Shown here: positions 17,249 through 24,785 of the stretch, one piece after another
Numbering within the stretch: the first letter of the stretch is position 1
Layout of the letters: every line of letters begins with the position of its first letter
NCBI RefSeq assembly: GCF_001692325.1
Contig: NZ_LXKN01000075.1
Span: 1 to 64,000, forward strand
From: Rhizobium sp. AC27/96
GTDB lineage: Bacteria > Pseudomonadota > Alphaproteobacteria > Rhizobiales > Rhizobiaceae
Direction of reading: 5' to 3'
DNA: 64,000 nt
Notes under the pieces: generated by a model
Told to the model about the DNA's origin: nothing
What the model saw: only the letters and a program-made list of their open reading frames with translations
Database searches by the model: none
Translations under genes and position numbers: made by a program

Positions 17249-18783
17249 TGATGCTTCTCCCCTGAGCGCATGATAGCGCGCATGATGCTCTCCTGGCTCG
17301 CCTCTGCCTTTGGCAGTTCGGCGACGATGCGACCCTCGTTCATGACGTAGATGCGGTCGCAAGTGCCGAGAAGCTCGGGCATTTCCGATGAAATCATCAG
17401 AACGCCCTTTCCGTCGGCGGCAAGCTGGTTGATGATGGAATAGATTTCGTATTTTGCGCCGACGTCGATGCCGCGCGTGGGCTCATCAAGGATGAGCACG
17501 TCCGGATCGGAGAACAGCCACTTCGACAGCACCACCTTCTGCTGGTTGCCGCCGGACAGGTTGCCCGCCTCCTGGAAGACGCCCGCCGAGCGAATGCGCA
17601 GCTTGGAACGATAGTTCGTCGCCACCTGCAGCTCCCGCACGTCGTCGATGACGGTCGCCTTGGAAACACCAAGAAGATTGGCAAGCGTCGTATTGTGCAG
17701 AATGCTGTTCGACAGGACGAGACCGAGTTGCTTGCGGTCTTCGGTCACATAGGCAAGACCGGCGTCGATCGCCTTGCGCACGGTGCTGGTGTCGACAAGC
17801 TTGCCTTCGAGGAAGACTTCGCCGCTGACCTTGTGGCCGTAGGACTTGCCGAACACGCTCATGGCGAATTCCGTGCGTCCCGCCCCCATCAGGCCGGCGA
17901 TGCCGACAACTTCGCCCTTGCGCACATGGACGTTGATGTCGTGCAGGATCTGGCGATCGCGATGCTGCTGGTGAAAGGCGTTCCAGTTCTTCACTTCGAA
18001 GATCGTCTCGCCGATCGGAACCGAGCGCGGCGGATAGCGGTCGGCCAGCTCGCGGCCCACCATGTTGCGGATGATGATGTCTTCGCTGATCTCTTCCTCG
18101 TGACAGTTCAGCGTCTTCACCGTCTTGCCGTCGCGCAGCACCGTGATCTCGTCAGCCACCTTGCGCACTTCGTTGAGCTTGTGCGTGATGATGATCGAGG
18201 TGATGCCCTGATTGCGGAACTCGATGAGGAGATTGAGGAGCGCATCGGAATCGCTTTCGTTGAGCGATGCCGTCGGCTCGTCGAGAATGAGCAGCTTGAC
18301 GCTCTTCGACAGGGCCTTGGCGATCTCGACGAGCTGCTGCTTGCCGACGCCGATATCGGTCACGAGCGTATTCGGAGATTCCTTGAGGCCCACTTTGGAA
18401 AGGAGCTGCTTGGTGCGGGTGAAGGTTTCCTGCCAATTGATCATGCCATTGGCGACGACCTCATTGCCCAGGAAAATATTCTCGGCAATCGACAGCAGCG
18501 GCACGAGCGCCAGCTCCTGGTGAATGATGATAATGCCGATTTCTTCGGAGTCCTTGATGGTCTTGAACTGGCGGACCGCGCCGTCATAGTAAATGTCGCC
18601 GTCATAGCTGCCAGCCGGGTAGACGCCCGAAAGCACCTTCATCAGGGTGGACTTGCCGGCCCCGTTTTCCCCAACCAAAGCATGAATTTCGCCCTGACGG
18701 ACCTTCAGATTGACATTTTCCAAAGCGTTCACACCGGGGAACGACTTGGTAATGCTCCGCATTTCGAGGATGGTATTGTCCAT
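17245..18783 (-). CDS. gguA: Sugar ABC transporter ATP-binding protein GguA (tandem NBD)
   Basis: 512 residues with two ATPase halves, as usual for CUT2 systems. The first half has Walker A GENGAGKSTLMKVLSG, the Walker B region LLILDEPTASL, and a weak signature VGKQQLVEIAKAL. The second half has a degenerate P-loop GLMGAGRTEFAMSVFG but an intact signature SGGNQQKVVLSKWL and DVLILDEPTRGIDVG. Probably only one half hydrolyses ATP well. It powers the ChvE-GguB uptake of monosaccharides such as galactose, arabinose and glucose. Confidence 0.92.
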   Translation of the reverse strand: MDNTILEMRSITKSFPGVNALENVNLKVRQGEIHALVGENGAGKSTLMKVLSGVYPAGSYDGDIYYDGAVRQFKTIKDSEEIGIIIIHQELALVPLLSIAENIFLGNEVVANGMINWQETFTRTKQLLSKVGLKESPNTLVTDIGVGKQQLVEIAKALSKSVKLLILDEPTASLNESDSDALLNLLIEFRNQGITSIIITHKLNEVRKVADEITVLRDGKTVKTLNCHEEEISEDIIIRNMVGRELADRYPPRSVPIGETIFEVKNWNAFHQQHRDRQILHDINVHVRKGEVVGIAGLMGAGRTEFAMSVFGKSYGHKVSGEVFLEGKLVDTSTVRKAIDAGLAYVTEDRKQLGLVLSNSILHNTTLANLLGVSKATVIDDVRELQVATNYRSKLRIRSAGVFQEAGNLSGGNQQKVVLSKWLFSDPDVLILDEPTRGIDVGAKYEIYSIINQLAADGKGVLMISSEMPELLGTCDRIYVMNEGRIVAELPKAEASQESIMRAIMRSGEKHQ

Positions 18784-18843
18784 TGTCTGTATCCAACGCC
18801 GCGACCGAACATAGCAGACCGGGCGATCGTCTTAAATATCAGA

Positions 18844-18873
18844 GTCAGGGCTCGCTTTTCGGCGAGCCCTGAC
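18844..18873. other. Intercistronic hairpin (chvE / gguA)
   Basis: GTCAGGGCTCGC (18844-18855) and GCGAGCCCTGAC (18862-18873) form a perfect 12-bp stem with a 6-nt loop just after the chvE stop. On the minus strand the loop reads CGAAAA, without a trailing U tract. It probably protects the upstream chvE message and reduces read-through, which would yield more binding protein than ATPase/permease. Confidence 0.75.
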
Positions 18874-18888
18874 CGGTATATCGGAAAA

Positions 18889-19953
18889 TTACTTCAGCTG
18901 GTCAGCCTTGTAGTAACCGCCCTCTACGAGAATCTTCTCATAGTTGGTCTTGTCAACTGCGACCGGGGTCAGCAGGTAGGACGGAACAACCTTGACGCCG
19001 TTGTCGTAGGTCTTGGTGTCGTTGACTTCAGGCGTCTTGCCTTCCATCAGAGCGTTGACCATGTCGACGGTGACCTTTGCGAGGTCACGGGTGTCCTTGA
19101 AGATCGTGGAGTGCTGTTCGCCAGCGATGATGGACTTGACCGAAGGAATTTCGGAGTCCTGGCCGGTGACGACAGGCAGCTTCACGCCGCCGGTACCGTA
19201 GCCAACGCCCTTGAGCGAGGAGAGGATACCGATGGAGAGACCGTCATAAGGAGACAGAACGGCGTCGACGTGAGCGTCGGTGTAGTAGGCCGAGAGGAGG
19301 TTATCCATACGAGCCTGGGCCGTTGCCGGGTCCCAACGCAGCGTGCCGACCTTGTCCATGCCCATCTGGCCAGACTTTACGACGAGCTTGCCGCTGTCGA
19401 TGTAAGGCTTCAGAACCGACATTGCGCCGTCGTAGAAGAAGAAGGCGTTGTTGTCGTCAGGCGAACCGCCGAACAGTTCGATGTTGAACGGGCCCTTGCC
19501 GTCCTTGAGGCCGAGAGCATCGACGATCGAGCCAGCCTGGAGAACGCCGACCTTGAAGTTGTCGAAGGTAGCATAGTAGTCGACATTGCCGCTGTTGCGG
19601 ATCAGGCGGTCATAGGCAATGACCTTGATGCCGGCATCATGAGCCTTCTGCAGAACGTCGGACAGCGTCGTGCCGTCGATCGAAGCGACGACGAGAACCT
19701 TGTCACCCTTGGTGACCATGTTTTCGATCTGCGAAAGCTGGTTCGGAATGTCGTCATCGCCATACTGCAGGTCGGTGCCGTAACCGGCAGCCTGGAGCTG
19801 CTTGACGATGTTGTTGCCGTCATCGATCCAGCGGGCCGAAGCCTTGGTCGGCATTGCGATACCAACCGTGCCCTTGTCAGCTGCGAAAGCAGGCGTGACG
19901 AGCGTAGCGACGCCGAGCGCAGCGCCGGCCATCAATGAGATAATGGATTTCAT
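18889..19953 (-). CDS. chvE: Periplasmic multi-sugar-binding protein ChvE
   Basis: 354 residues. Signal peptide MKSIISLMAGAALGVATLVT..PAFA is cleaved before ADKGTVG, followed by a type I periplasmic binding fold (GIAMPTKASARWIDDGNNIV, AYDRLIRNSGNVDYYATFDN, VTGQDSEIPSVKSIIAGEQH). In Agrobacterium ChvE binds galactose, glucose, arabinose and other monosaccharides, feeding GguAB and also interacting with the VirA sensor. ATG 19953 is preceded by AGGGAGAGAG; codons further upstream are not family-like. It is the first gene of the operon, divergent from gbpR, and expected to be under GbpR control. Confidence 0.93.
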   Translation of the reverse strand: MKSIISLMAGAALGVATLVTPAFAADKGTVGIAMPTKASARWIDDGNNIVKQLQAAGYGTDLQYGDDDIPNQLSQIENMVTKGDKVLVVASIDGTTLSDVLQKAHDAGIKVIAYDRLIRNSGNVDYYATFDNFKVGVLQAGSIVDALGLKDGKGPFNIELFGGSPDDNNAFFFYDGAMSVLKPYIDSGKLVVKSGQMGMDKVGTLRWDPATAQARMDNLLSAYYTDAHVDAVLSPYDGLSIGILSSLKGVGYGTGGVKLPVVTGQDSEIPSVKSIIAGEQHSTIFKDTRDLAKVTVDMVNALMEGKTPEVNDTKTYDNGVKVVPSYLLTPVAVDKTNYEKILVEGGYYKADQLK

Positions 19954-20160
19954 TACTCTCTCCCTTGTTGTTAATATCGCGGACGAAAAAACGCCCGCCC
20001 GAAACTGCGGCAGGTTCCGTAGAAGGAATGCTTTACTTCCGATTGTGAGAAACGAAGTAGGTCTCCTCCACGCTCTCACGTGTTATGATCTGCAACCAGC
20101 GCACGATCGGCAAACTCGTACGATTTCGTATAACTGTCAAATAGAATAACTGGCAAAACA

Positions 20161-20178
20161 TATACCAGGTTTGGTATA
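20161..20178. promoter_or_regulatory. Candidate GbpR operator
   Basis: TATACCA-GGTT-TGGTATA is a perfect 7-bp inverted repeat around a 4-nt centre. AACAT before it and ATGTT after it extend the dyad with one base of asymmetry. It lies 31 nt before gbpR and about 200 nt before chvE. The geometry fits a LysR T-N11-A recognition site. GbpR binding is inferred from position. Confidence 0.6.
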
Positions 20179-20209
20179 ATGTTAAAAAATAGTACTTTTT
20201 TGCCGACGA

Positions 20210-21235
20210 ATGGGAAAATTGGCCGTCATGGAGAAAATATATAACGATTATTTCAGCGAAGGCATTGAGATTCATTCCGACAATTTTCGCGACGACACGC
20301 TGCTGAAAGCCGGTCTGAAACTGAACCACCTGCGCATGATCGTCACGATCGAGGATCACGGACAGATTTCGGCGGCCGCCGAGACCATGAACATGTCACA
20401 ACCTGCGGCTTCGCGCATGCTTTCCGAAATGGAGTCGATCGTCAAAAGTCCGCTTTACGAGCGAGTCGCCCGCGGCGTCGTGCTGACCCCTTTCGGCCTT
20501 GCTCTGGCCAAGCGTGCGCGAAAGATCCTGCTGGAGTTGCGCGAGGCCGGACGCGAGCTTGGCGCCTTGCGCACCGGCAAGGGTGGCGCGGTCTTCCTCG
20601 GCGCCGTCACCGCCCCGGCCATCAGCCTTGTCGTGCCGGCGATCCAGCGGGTGACGCGCGCCTATCCCGGTATCGAGATCAACATCGAAGTCGAGAACAG
20701 CAATGTCCTGGCGCGCGAGCTTCTGGCCGCCCGCCACGATTTCATCATCAGCCGCATCCCCGATGACCTCGACCCGCGCCTTTTCCTGGCCCATGAGATC
20801 GGTGTGGAAAAGGCCTGCCTCGTGGTGCGCAACGGGCATCCGCTGCTCGCAAAGGGCGTTGCAAGCCTAGAGGACCTCGCCGGTTACGACTGGGTCTTCC
20901 AGCCGCCGGGCACATTGCTCCGCCGCAAGGTGGAAGACATCTTCCTGACCGCCGGCGTGCCGCTGCCGGAAAACGTCGTCAATACCTCATCCTTGCTGCT
21001 GACCCTTGCCGTGGTGTGCAAGACGGATGCGATCGCCCCCATCGCGCTCGACATGGCGCAATTCATATGCGGGCAGTCGTCGCAGGCCGGCGAATCCAGC
21101 ATTCTGCCGATCGATTTCGATATCGATGTCAGGCCCTACAGCCTCATCACCGCTCGCGAGCGCGCCATGCCACCAAGCGCCAGGCTGCTGCACGACATGA
21201 TCCTGGAAGAGAGCAAGAACCTCTCCTTGCTATAG
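20210..21235 (+). CDS. gbpR: LysR-family regulator GbpR of the chvE-ggu operon
   Basis: 341 residues. An unusual ~30-residue N-terminal extension precedes the winged helix (LNHLRMIVTIEDHGQISAAA, MNMSQPAASRMLSEMESIVK). The LysR substrate-binding domain follows, with AVTAPAISLVVPAIQRVTRA and VVRNGHPLLAKGVASLEDLA. In Agrobacterium the divergent gene is gbpR, which activates chvE in response to sugars. The start may be ATG 20210 or 20228; neither has a strong ribosome site. It is transcribed alone. Confidence 0.88.
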   Translation: MGKLAVMEKIYNDYFSEGIEIHSDNFRDDTLLKAGLKLNHLRMIVTIEDHGQISAAAETMNMSQPAASRMLSEMESIVKSPLYERVARGVVLTPFGLALAKRARKILLELREAGRELGALRTGKGGAVFLGAVTAPAISLVVPAIQRVTRAYPGIEINIEVENSNVLARELLAARHDFIISRIPDDLDPRLFLAHEIGVEKACLVVRNGHPLLAKGVASLEDLAGYDWVFQPPGTLLRRKVEDIFLTAGVPLPENVVNTSSLLLTLAVVCKTDAIAPIALDMAQFICGQSSQAGESSILPIDFDIDVRPYSLITARERAMPPSARLLHDMILEESKNLSLL

Positions 21236-21310
21236 AGCACGCCCGCGAAATTGGGCGCCACAAGCTCCACGCCAACTCCCGCTCCTATGGAAATGGGCCT
21301 GGAGGCTGGA

Positions 21311-21772
21311 ATGCTGTTCAAGCAATCATTATTTCAATCCGTGCTCGACCGACTCGATTCCGAAGAGGAAACCTCGGAAGACGAGGAGTCTGCTCATCGA
21401 ATCCGCGGCTTGAATGTCAGCTTTGCGGCAACGGTGCTTGGCGGCGAGACGCCCGAGGCGTATCGGGCTGACGCGGCCTACCGTGACAATCTTGGCGATC
21501 CGATCACCCAGCCCGAACCGGAACCTGCGCCGAAAGAGCCGGAGCCGCCCGTCATGCCGGCGCATCTGTCGCGGACCTCGCGGGAAGACGTGGCGGCAGA
21601 CCTGGCGATCACCTCGGACACAAGCCTTCATGCTCTCCACGAAAAACGCCGCAACTTCGCCAAGGCCAACCACCCTGACCGCGTGGAGCCGCCCTTCCGT
21701 GAGCAGGCGACCACCCGCATGACACTCGCCAATCAACTGATCGACGAAGCCATACGCCGCCTCACGCGATGA
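21311..21772 (+). CDS. J-domain-like protein of unknown function
   Basis: 153 residues. The C-terminal 50 residues resemble a short J domain: LHALHEKRRNFAKANHPDRV contains the diagnostic HPD tripeptide, followed by the helix ANQLIDEAIRRL. The N-terminal part is acidic and Pro/Glu-rich (ITQPEPEPAPKEPEPPVMPA), probably disordered. ATG 21311 is chosen because GGAGG at 21301-21305 precedes it; the frame is open to 21251. A co-chaperone role with a DnaK-type Hsp70 is suggested but not shown, and no partner gene is nearby. Confidence 0.65.
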   Translation: MLFKQSLFQSVLDRLDSEEETSEDEESAHRIRGLNVSFAATVLGGETPEAYRADAAYRDNLGDPITQPEPEPAPKEPEPPVMPAHLSRTSREDVAADLAITSDTSLHALHEKRRNFAKANHPDRVEPPFREQATTRMTLANQLIDEAIRRLTR

Positions 21773-22033
21773 TCATTTCTTCTCGTCGATTGGCGTGTCG
21801 TCTTCGTCGGCATCGTCCTGCGGCGGTGCTTCGACATTTGCCGCAGGCGGCTGCGGCTTGAAATTCAAAAGCAGCATCCAGGCTGCGTAGGCCCCCAGCG
21901 CACCGGACAGCATGGCCCAGAAGGGTTGCGAGCCGAGCGTTTCGACGCCCGCCCACCCAAAACAGACAGCAACGATCAGAATCCGCACCCAAAGCGGCTT
22001 GTAGATGGGATGGCTGGGATCGATCAGTTGCAT
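21773..22033 (-). CDS. Small membrane protein of unknown function
   Basis: 86 residues with two predicted membrane segments (LWVRILIVAVCFGWAGVETL and FWAMLSGALGAYAAWMLLLN) and an acidic cytoplasmic tail ending DDADEDDTPIDEKK. Its stop codon abuts the convergent J-domain-like gene with no gap. ATG 22033 (MQLIDPSHPIYKPLWV) is preferred over the upstream in-frame start at 22054. I do not recognise the family. Confidence 0.65.
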   Translation of the reverse strand: MQLIDPSHPIYKPLWVRILIVAVCFGWAGVETLGSQPFWAMLSGALGAYAAWMLLLNFKPQPPAANVEAPPQDDADEDDTPIDEKK

Positions 22034-22201
22034 GGGTCTCTTTTGCCTGTTCAAGAAAACCTGTCTTAGCGCATGATCGGGAAAACTGTGAAGCGGTTTG
22101 AATAAAATAAGGTGGCGTGGGCAAATTCCGGATAAGGCGGTATGCCATTATCATTTTCGGAATTGTGAAGAACAGGCGGCTTGACGCCGCCCTTAGAAGA
22201 T

Positions 22202-22215
22202 GGAATGAAAATTCC
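22202..22215. promoter_or_regulatory. IolR-type operator (GGAA-N6-TTCC) upstream of idhA
   Basis: GGAATGAAAATTCC fits exactly the GGAA-N6-TTCC motif described for the RpiR-family repressor IolR of Sinorhizobium meliloti upstream of inositol genes. It sits 48 nt before the idhA start, inside a TGGAAT/ATTCCA dyad (22201-22216). Confidence 0.7.
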
Positions 22216-22263
22216 ATATAGATCATCATTCGGTTTATTTATTTCGAATCCAGGGAGGTAAAA

Positions 22264-23256
22264 ATGACTGTCAGATTTGGACTGCTGGGTGCGGGCCGTA
22301 TCGGTAAGGTGCATGCGAAGGCCGTCAGCGGTGACGCCAACGCCAAGCTCGTCGCGGTTGCGGATGCATTTCCGGCGGCTGCCGAAGCGATCTCCGCTGC
22401 CTATGGCTGCGAAGTGCGCACCATCGAGGCGATCGAAGCGGCCAAGGATATCGACGCCGTCGTGATCTGCACGCCGACCGACACCCATGCCGACCTCATC
22501 GAGCGCTTCTCCCGCGCCGGCAAGGCGGTCTTCTGCGAAAAACCCGTCGATCTCGACGCTGCCCGCGTTGAAGCCTGCATCAAGGTTGTGGAGCAAACCA
22601 AGGGCAAGCTGATGGTTGGCTTCAACCGCCGCTTCGACCCGCATTTCATGGCAGTCAAGAAGGCGATCGACGAAGGCCGCATCGGCACTGTCGAAATGGT
22701 GACGATCACCTCGCGTGATCCGGGCGCCCCGCCCGTCGACTATATCAAGCGTTCCGGCGGCATATTCCGCGACATGACCATCCATGATTTCGACATGGCC
22801 CGCTTCCTGCTCGGTGAGGAGCCTGTGGCCGTCACCGCGACCGCCGCCGTGCTGGTCGACAAGGCGATTGGCGAAGCCGGCGACTACGACAGCGTTTCCG
22901 TCATCCTCCAGACGGCATCCGGCAAGCAGGCGATCATCTCCAACTCCCGCCGCGCCACCTACGGCTACGATCAGCGCATCGAAATCCACGGCTCGAAGGG
23001 AATGGTCGCGGCTGAAAACCAGCGCCCCTTCTCGATCGAAGTCGCCAATGGCGACGGCTACACCCGCCCGCCGCTGCATGATTTCTTCATGACCCGCTAT
23101 ACCGAAGCCTATGCCAACGAAATCGCCAGCTTTATCACCGCTGTCGAAAAGGGCGGCACCATAACACCATCCGGCGCCGACGGCCTCGCAGCTCTGAAGC
23201 TGGCGGATGCGGCCCTGCAATCGGTCAAGGAAGGCCGGCTGGTGAAAGTCGGTTGA
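22264..23256 (+). CDS. idhA: Inositol 2-dehydrogenase
   Basis: 330 residues of the Gfo/Idh/MocA family. It has an N-terminal Rossmann fold (RFGLLGAGRIGKVHAKAVSG), the CEKPVD signature with its catalytic-region lysine (AVFCEKPVDLD), and the sugar-binding half with SGGIFRDMTIHDFDMARFLL. It oxidises myo-inositol to scyllo-inosose with NAD, the first step of inositol catabolism. GGGAGG at 22252-22257 is the ribosome site. The other iol genes are not in the window, which is normal in rhizobia. The IolR-type box upstream supports the assignment. Confidence 0.92.
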   Translation: MTVRFGLLGAGRIGKVHAKAVSGDANAKLVAVADAFPAAAEAISAAYGCEVRTIEAIEAAKDIDAVVICTPTDTHADLIERFSRAGKAVFCEKPVDLDAARVEACIKVVEQTKGKLMVGFNRRFDPHFMAVKKAIDEGRIGTVEMVTITSRDPGAPPVDYIKRSGGIFRDMTIHDFDMARFLLGEEPVAVTATAAVLVDKAIGEAGDYDSVSVILQTASGKQAIISNSRRATYGYDQRIEIHGSKGMVAAENQRPFSIEVANGDGYTRPPLHDFFMTRYTEAYANEIASFITAVEKGGTITPSGADGLAALKLADAALQSVKEGRLVKVG

Positions 23257-23293
23257 GCCAGGGCTTGGCCCCGCTCCAAACATGCATAATCGC

Positions 23294-23328
23294 AAAAGCC
23301 CGTCGCAAATCGTTTGCGGCGGGCTTTT
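23294..23328 (+). terminator. Rho-independent terminator of idhA
   Basis: AAAAGCCCGTCGCAAA pairs with TTTGCGGCGGGCTTTT around a TCG loop (one G-U pair), giving a 16-bp stem that ends in T residues, 38 nt after the idhA stop. Confidence 0.9.
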
Positions 23329-23377
23329 CTATTGATCCTGCCTGCTGGATTTCGAACGAATAGCTCTTGCAAATCAC

Positions 23378-23393
23378 ATAAGCGCATGCTTAT
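23378..23393. promoter_or_regulatory. ArsR/SdpR-type operator next to the start codon
   Basis: ATAAGC-GCAT-GCTTAT is a perfect 6-bp-arm inverted repeat ending 8 nt before the regulator's ATG. ArsR repressors commonly bind such ATAAG-N6-CTTAT dyads, so autoregulation is likely. Confidence 0.55.
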
Positions 23394-23401
23394 CTGTCTC
23401 C

Positions 23402-23716
23402 ATGATCGAAAATGAGATATTCCGAGCTTTGGCGGACCCCACCCGTCGCGCGATCTTCGAGAAGCTGGCGACAGGCGGCATGAACGCCAGCACCCTGCGT
23501 GAGGGCATGGAGATCAGCCAGCCGGCGATGTCCCAGCACCTCTCCGTTCTGCGCGGTGCCGGTCTCGTCAGGGAAGAGCGACAGGGGCGCTTCGTGAACT
23601 ATCAGGTCGATCCGGAAGGATTGGCGCTGATCGCCCAATGGCTGGCGATATATCGTGCCTACTGGCCCGCGCGCATGGAAGCTCTCAAGGTCTTGCTGAA
23701 GGATATGGATCAATGA
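23402..23716 (+). CDS. ArsR/SdpR-family transcriptional regulator
   Basis: 104 residues, a winged-helix repressor: FRALADPTRRAIFEKLATGG and the recognition helix ISQPAMSQHLSVLRGAGLVR, then the wing EERQGRFVNYQVDPEGLALI. There are no metal-binding cysteines, so it belongs to the SdpR/autorepressor branch rather than the metal sensors. No Shine-Dalgarno sequence precedes the ATG and the operator nearly touches it, so the message may be nearly leaderless. It overlaps the next gene by 4 nt (ATGA). Confidence 0.88.
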   Translation: MIENEIFRALADPTRRAIFEKLATGGMNASTLREGMEISQPAMSQHLSVLRGAGLVREERQGRFVNYQVDPEGLALIAQWLAIYRAYWPARMEALKVLLKDMDQ

Positions 23717-24069
23717 ACGACGGAAAGACCGAAAAACGCGAACACGACATCGAGCTCGAATACGACTTCGACGAACCGCCGCAAAAGGTCTGGCGCGCCA
23801 TCAGCATCCCCGAATTTCGGGAAAGCTGGCTGCCGGGCGACGCTCTGGCCGATCCTGAAGCGACCTCGATCACGCCCGGCCAGGAAGTTCGCTACCGGAT
23901 GAGGGACAATGCCCCGCCATTCCTTGAAAGTACCGTGACGTTCACCGTTACCCCGAACTCATCAGGCGGAACGAGCTTGCGAATCAGCCACAGGCTTACC
24001 GACGCAAGGTTCGACCGGATGACGGGCGCCGCGGCAAACAGCAACGGCCCGCTCATGCTCGCCGCCTGA
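23713..24069 (+). CDS. SRPBCC / AHSA1-domain protein
   Basis: 118 residues of the START/SRPBCC (AHSA1) fold: DIELEYDFDEPPQKVWRAIS, IPEFRESWLPGD and the strand VTFTVTPNSSGGTSLRISHR. AHSA1-like proteins bind hydrophobic ligands. The ATGA overlap with the ArsR gene shows coupling; ArsR-SRPBCC pairs are widespread, with the SRPBCC partner thought to bind the stress ligand. The protein is somewhat shorter than usual at its C-terminus. The ligand is not known. Confidence 0.82.
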   Translation: MNDGKTEKREHDIELEYDFDEPPQKVWRAISIPEFRESWLPGDALADPEATSITPGQEVRYRMRDNAPPFLESTVTFTVTPNSSGGTSLRISHRLTDARFDRMTGAAANSNGPLMLAA

Positions 24070-24116
24070 CGCGACGAAGCTCTCACACGACAATTCTGAA
24101 AGATTGGAGTTCGCCA

Positions 24117-24740
24117 ATGCGCGAAGCGATGCAACTCGTCCCCATGGTCGTAGAACAATCCACCAGCGGGGAAAGGTCCTTCGACATCTATTCCCGGCTT
24201 CTGCGCGAGCGGATCATCTTCCTCAATGGCGAGGTGAACGATGCCGTCTCGGCCCTGGTCTGCGCACAGCTGCTGTTTCTCGAGGCGGAAAATCCGAAAA
24301 AACCGATCAGCCTTTATGTCAATTCGCCGGGCGGCGTCGTCACCAGCGGCCTTGCCATGTACGACACCATGCGCCACATCCGTGCGCCGGTGCACACGCT
24401 GTGCATGGGGACCGCCCGCTCGATGGGATCCTTCCTGCTAATGGCAGGCGAACCGGGCGAGCGCACCGCCCTGCCCAATGCCAGCATACACATCCATCAG
24501 CCCCTGGGTGGCTTCCAGGGCCAGGCCTCCGACATGCTCATCCACGCCGAGGAAATCAAGCGCACCAAACACCGCATGACGCGACTTTACGCCGAGCATT
24601 GCGGCCGCTCGTATGAGGAATTCGAGCGCGCCATGGACCGGGATTACTTCATGACGGCGGAAGAGGCATTGGAATGGGGCCTCATCGACCGCATCCTGCA
24701 TGTTCGCAAGGAAGAGCAGACCGAGGCTCTGGCGAATTGA
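24117..24740 (+). CDS. clpP: ATP-dependent Clp protease proteolytic subunit
   Basis: 207 residues. ClpP signatures: RIIFLNGEVNDAVSALVCAQ, the oxyanion strand SLYVNSPGGVVTSGLAMYDT, the nucleophile Ser in GTARSMGSFLLMAGE, the His in ASIHIHQPLGGFQGQASD, and the Asp-bearing MDRDYFMTAEEALEWGLIDR. The catalytic triad is therefore complete. The usual AASM around the nucleophile is ARSM here, which marks one of the accessory ClpP paralogues that rhizobia carry. No clpX/clpA gene or trigger factor is adjacent. The RBS is TGGAG, 7 nt before ATG. Confidence 0.9.
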   Translation: MREAMQLVPMVVEQSTSGERSFDIYSRLLRERIIFLNGEVNDAVSALVCAQLLFLEAENPKKPISLYVNSPGGVVTSGLAMYDTMRHIRAPVHTLCMGTARSMGSFLLMAGEPGERTALPNASIHIHQPLGGFQGQASDMLIHAEEIKRTKHRMTRLYAEHCGRSYEEFERAMDRDYFMTAEEALEWGLIDRILHVRKEEQTEALAN

Positions 24741-24785
24741 TCGCAATGGCGGCCGCGTGACCGCGACCTGCCCCATAGCGGTTCC

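Noticed and set aside
17695..19938. 747-codon open frame on the plus strand
   Set aside because: It is antisense to gguA and chvE, lacks an RBS and resembles no protein; it follows from third-position GC bias, as do the long antisense frames at 111-1631, 2659-5136 and 13331-15706.
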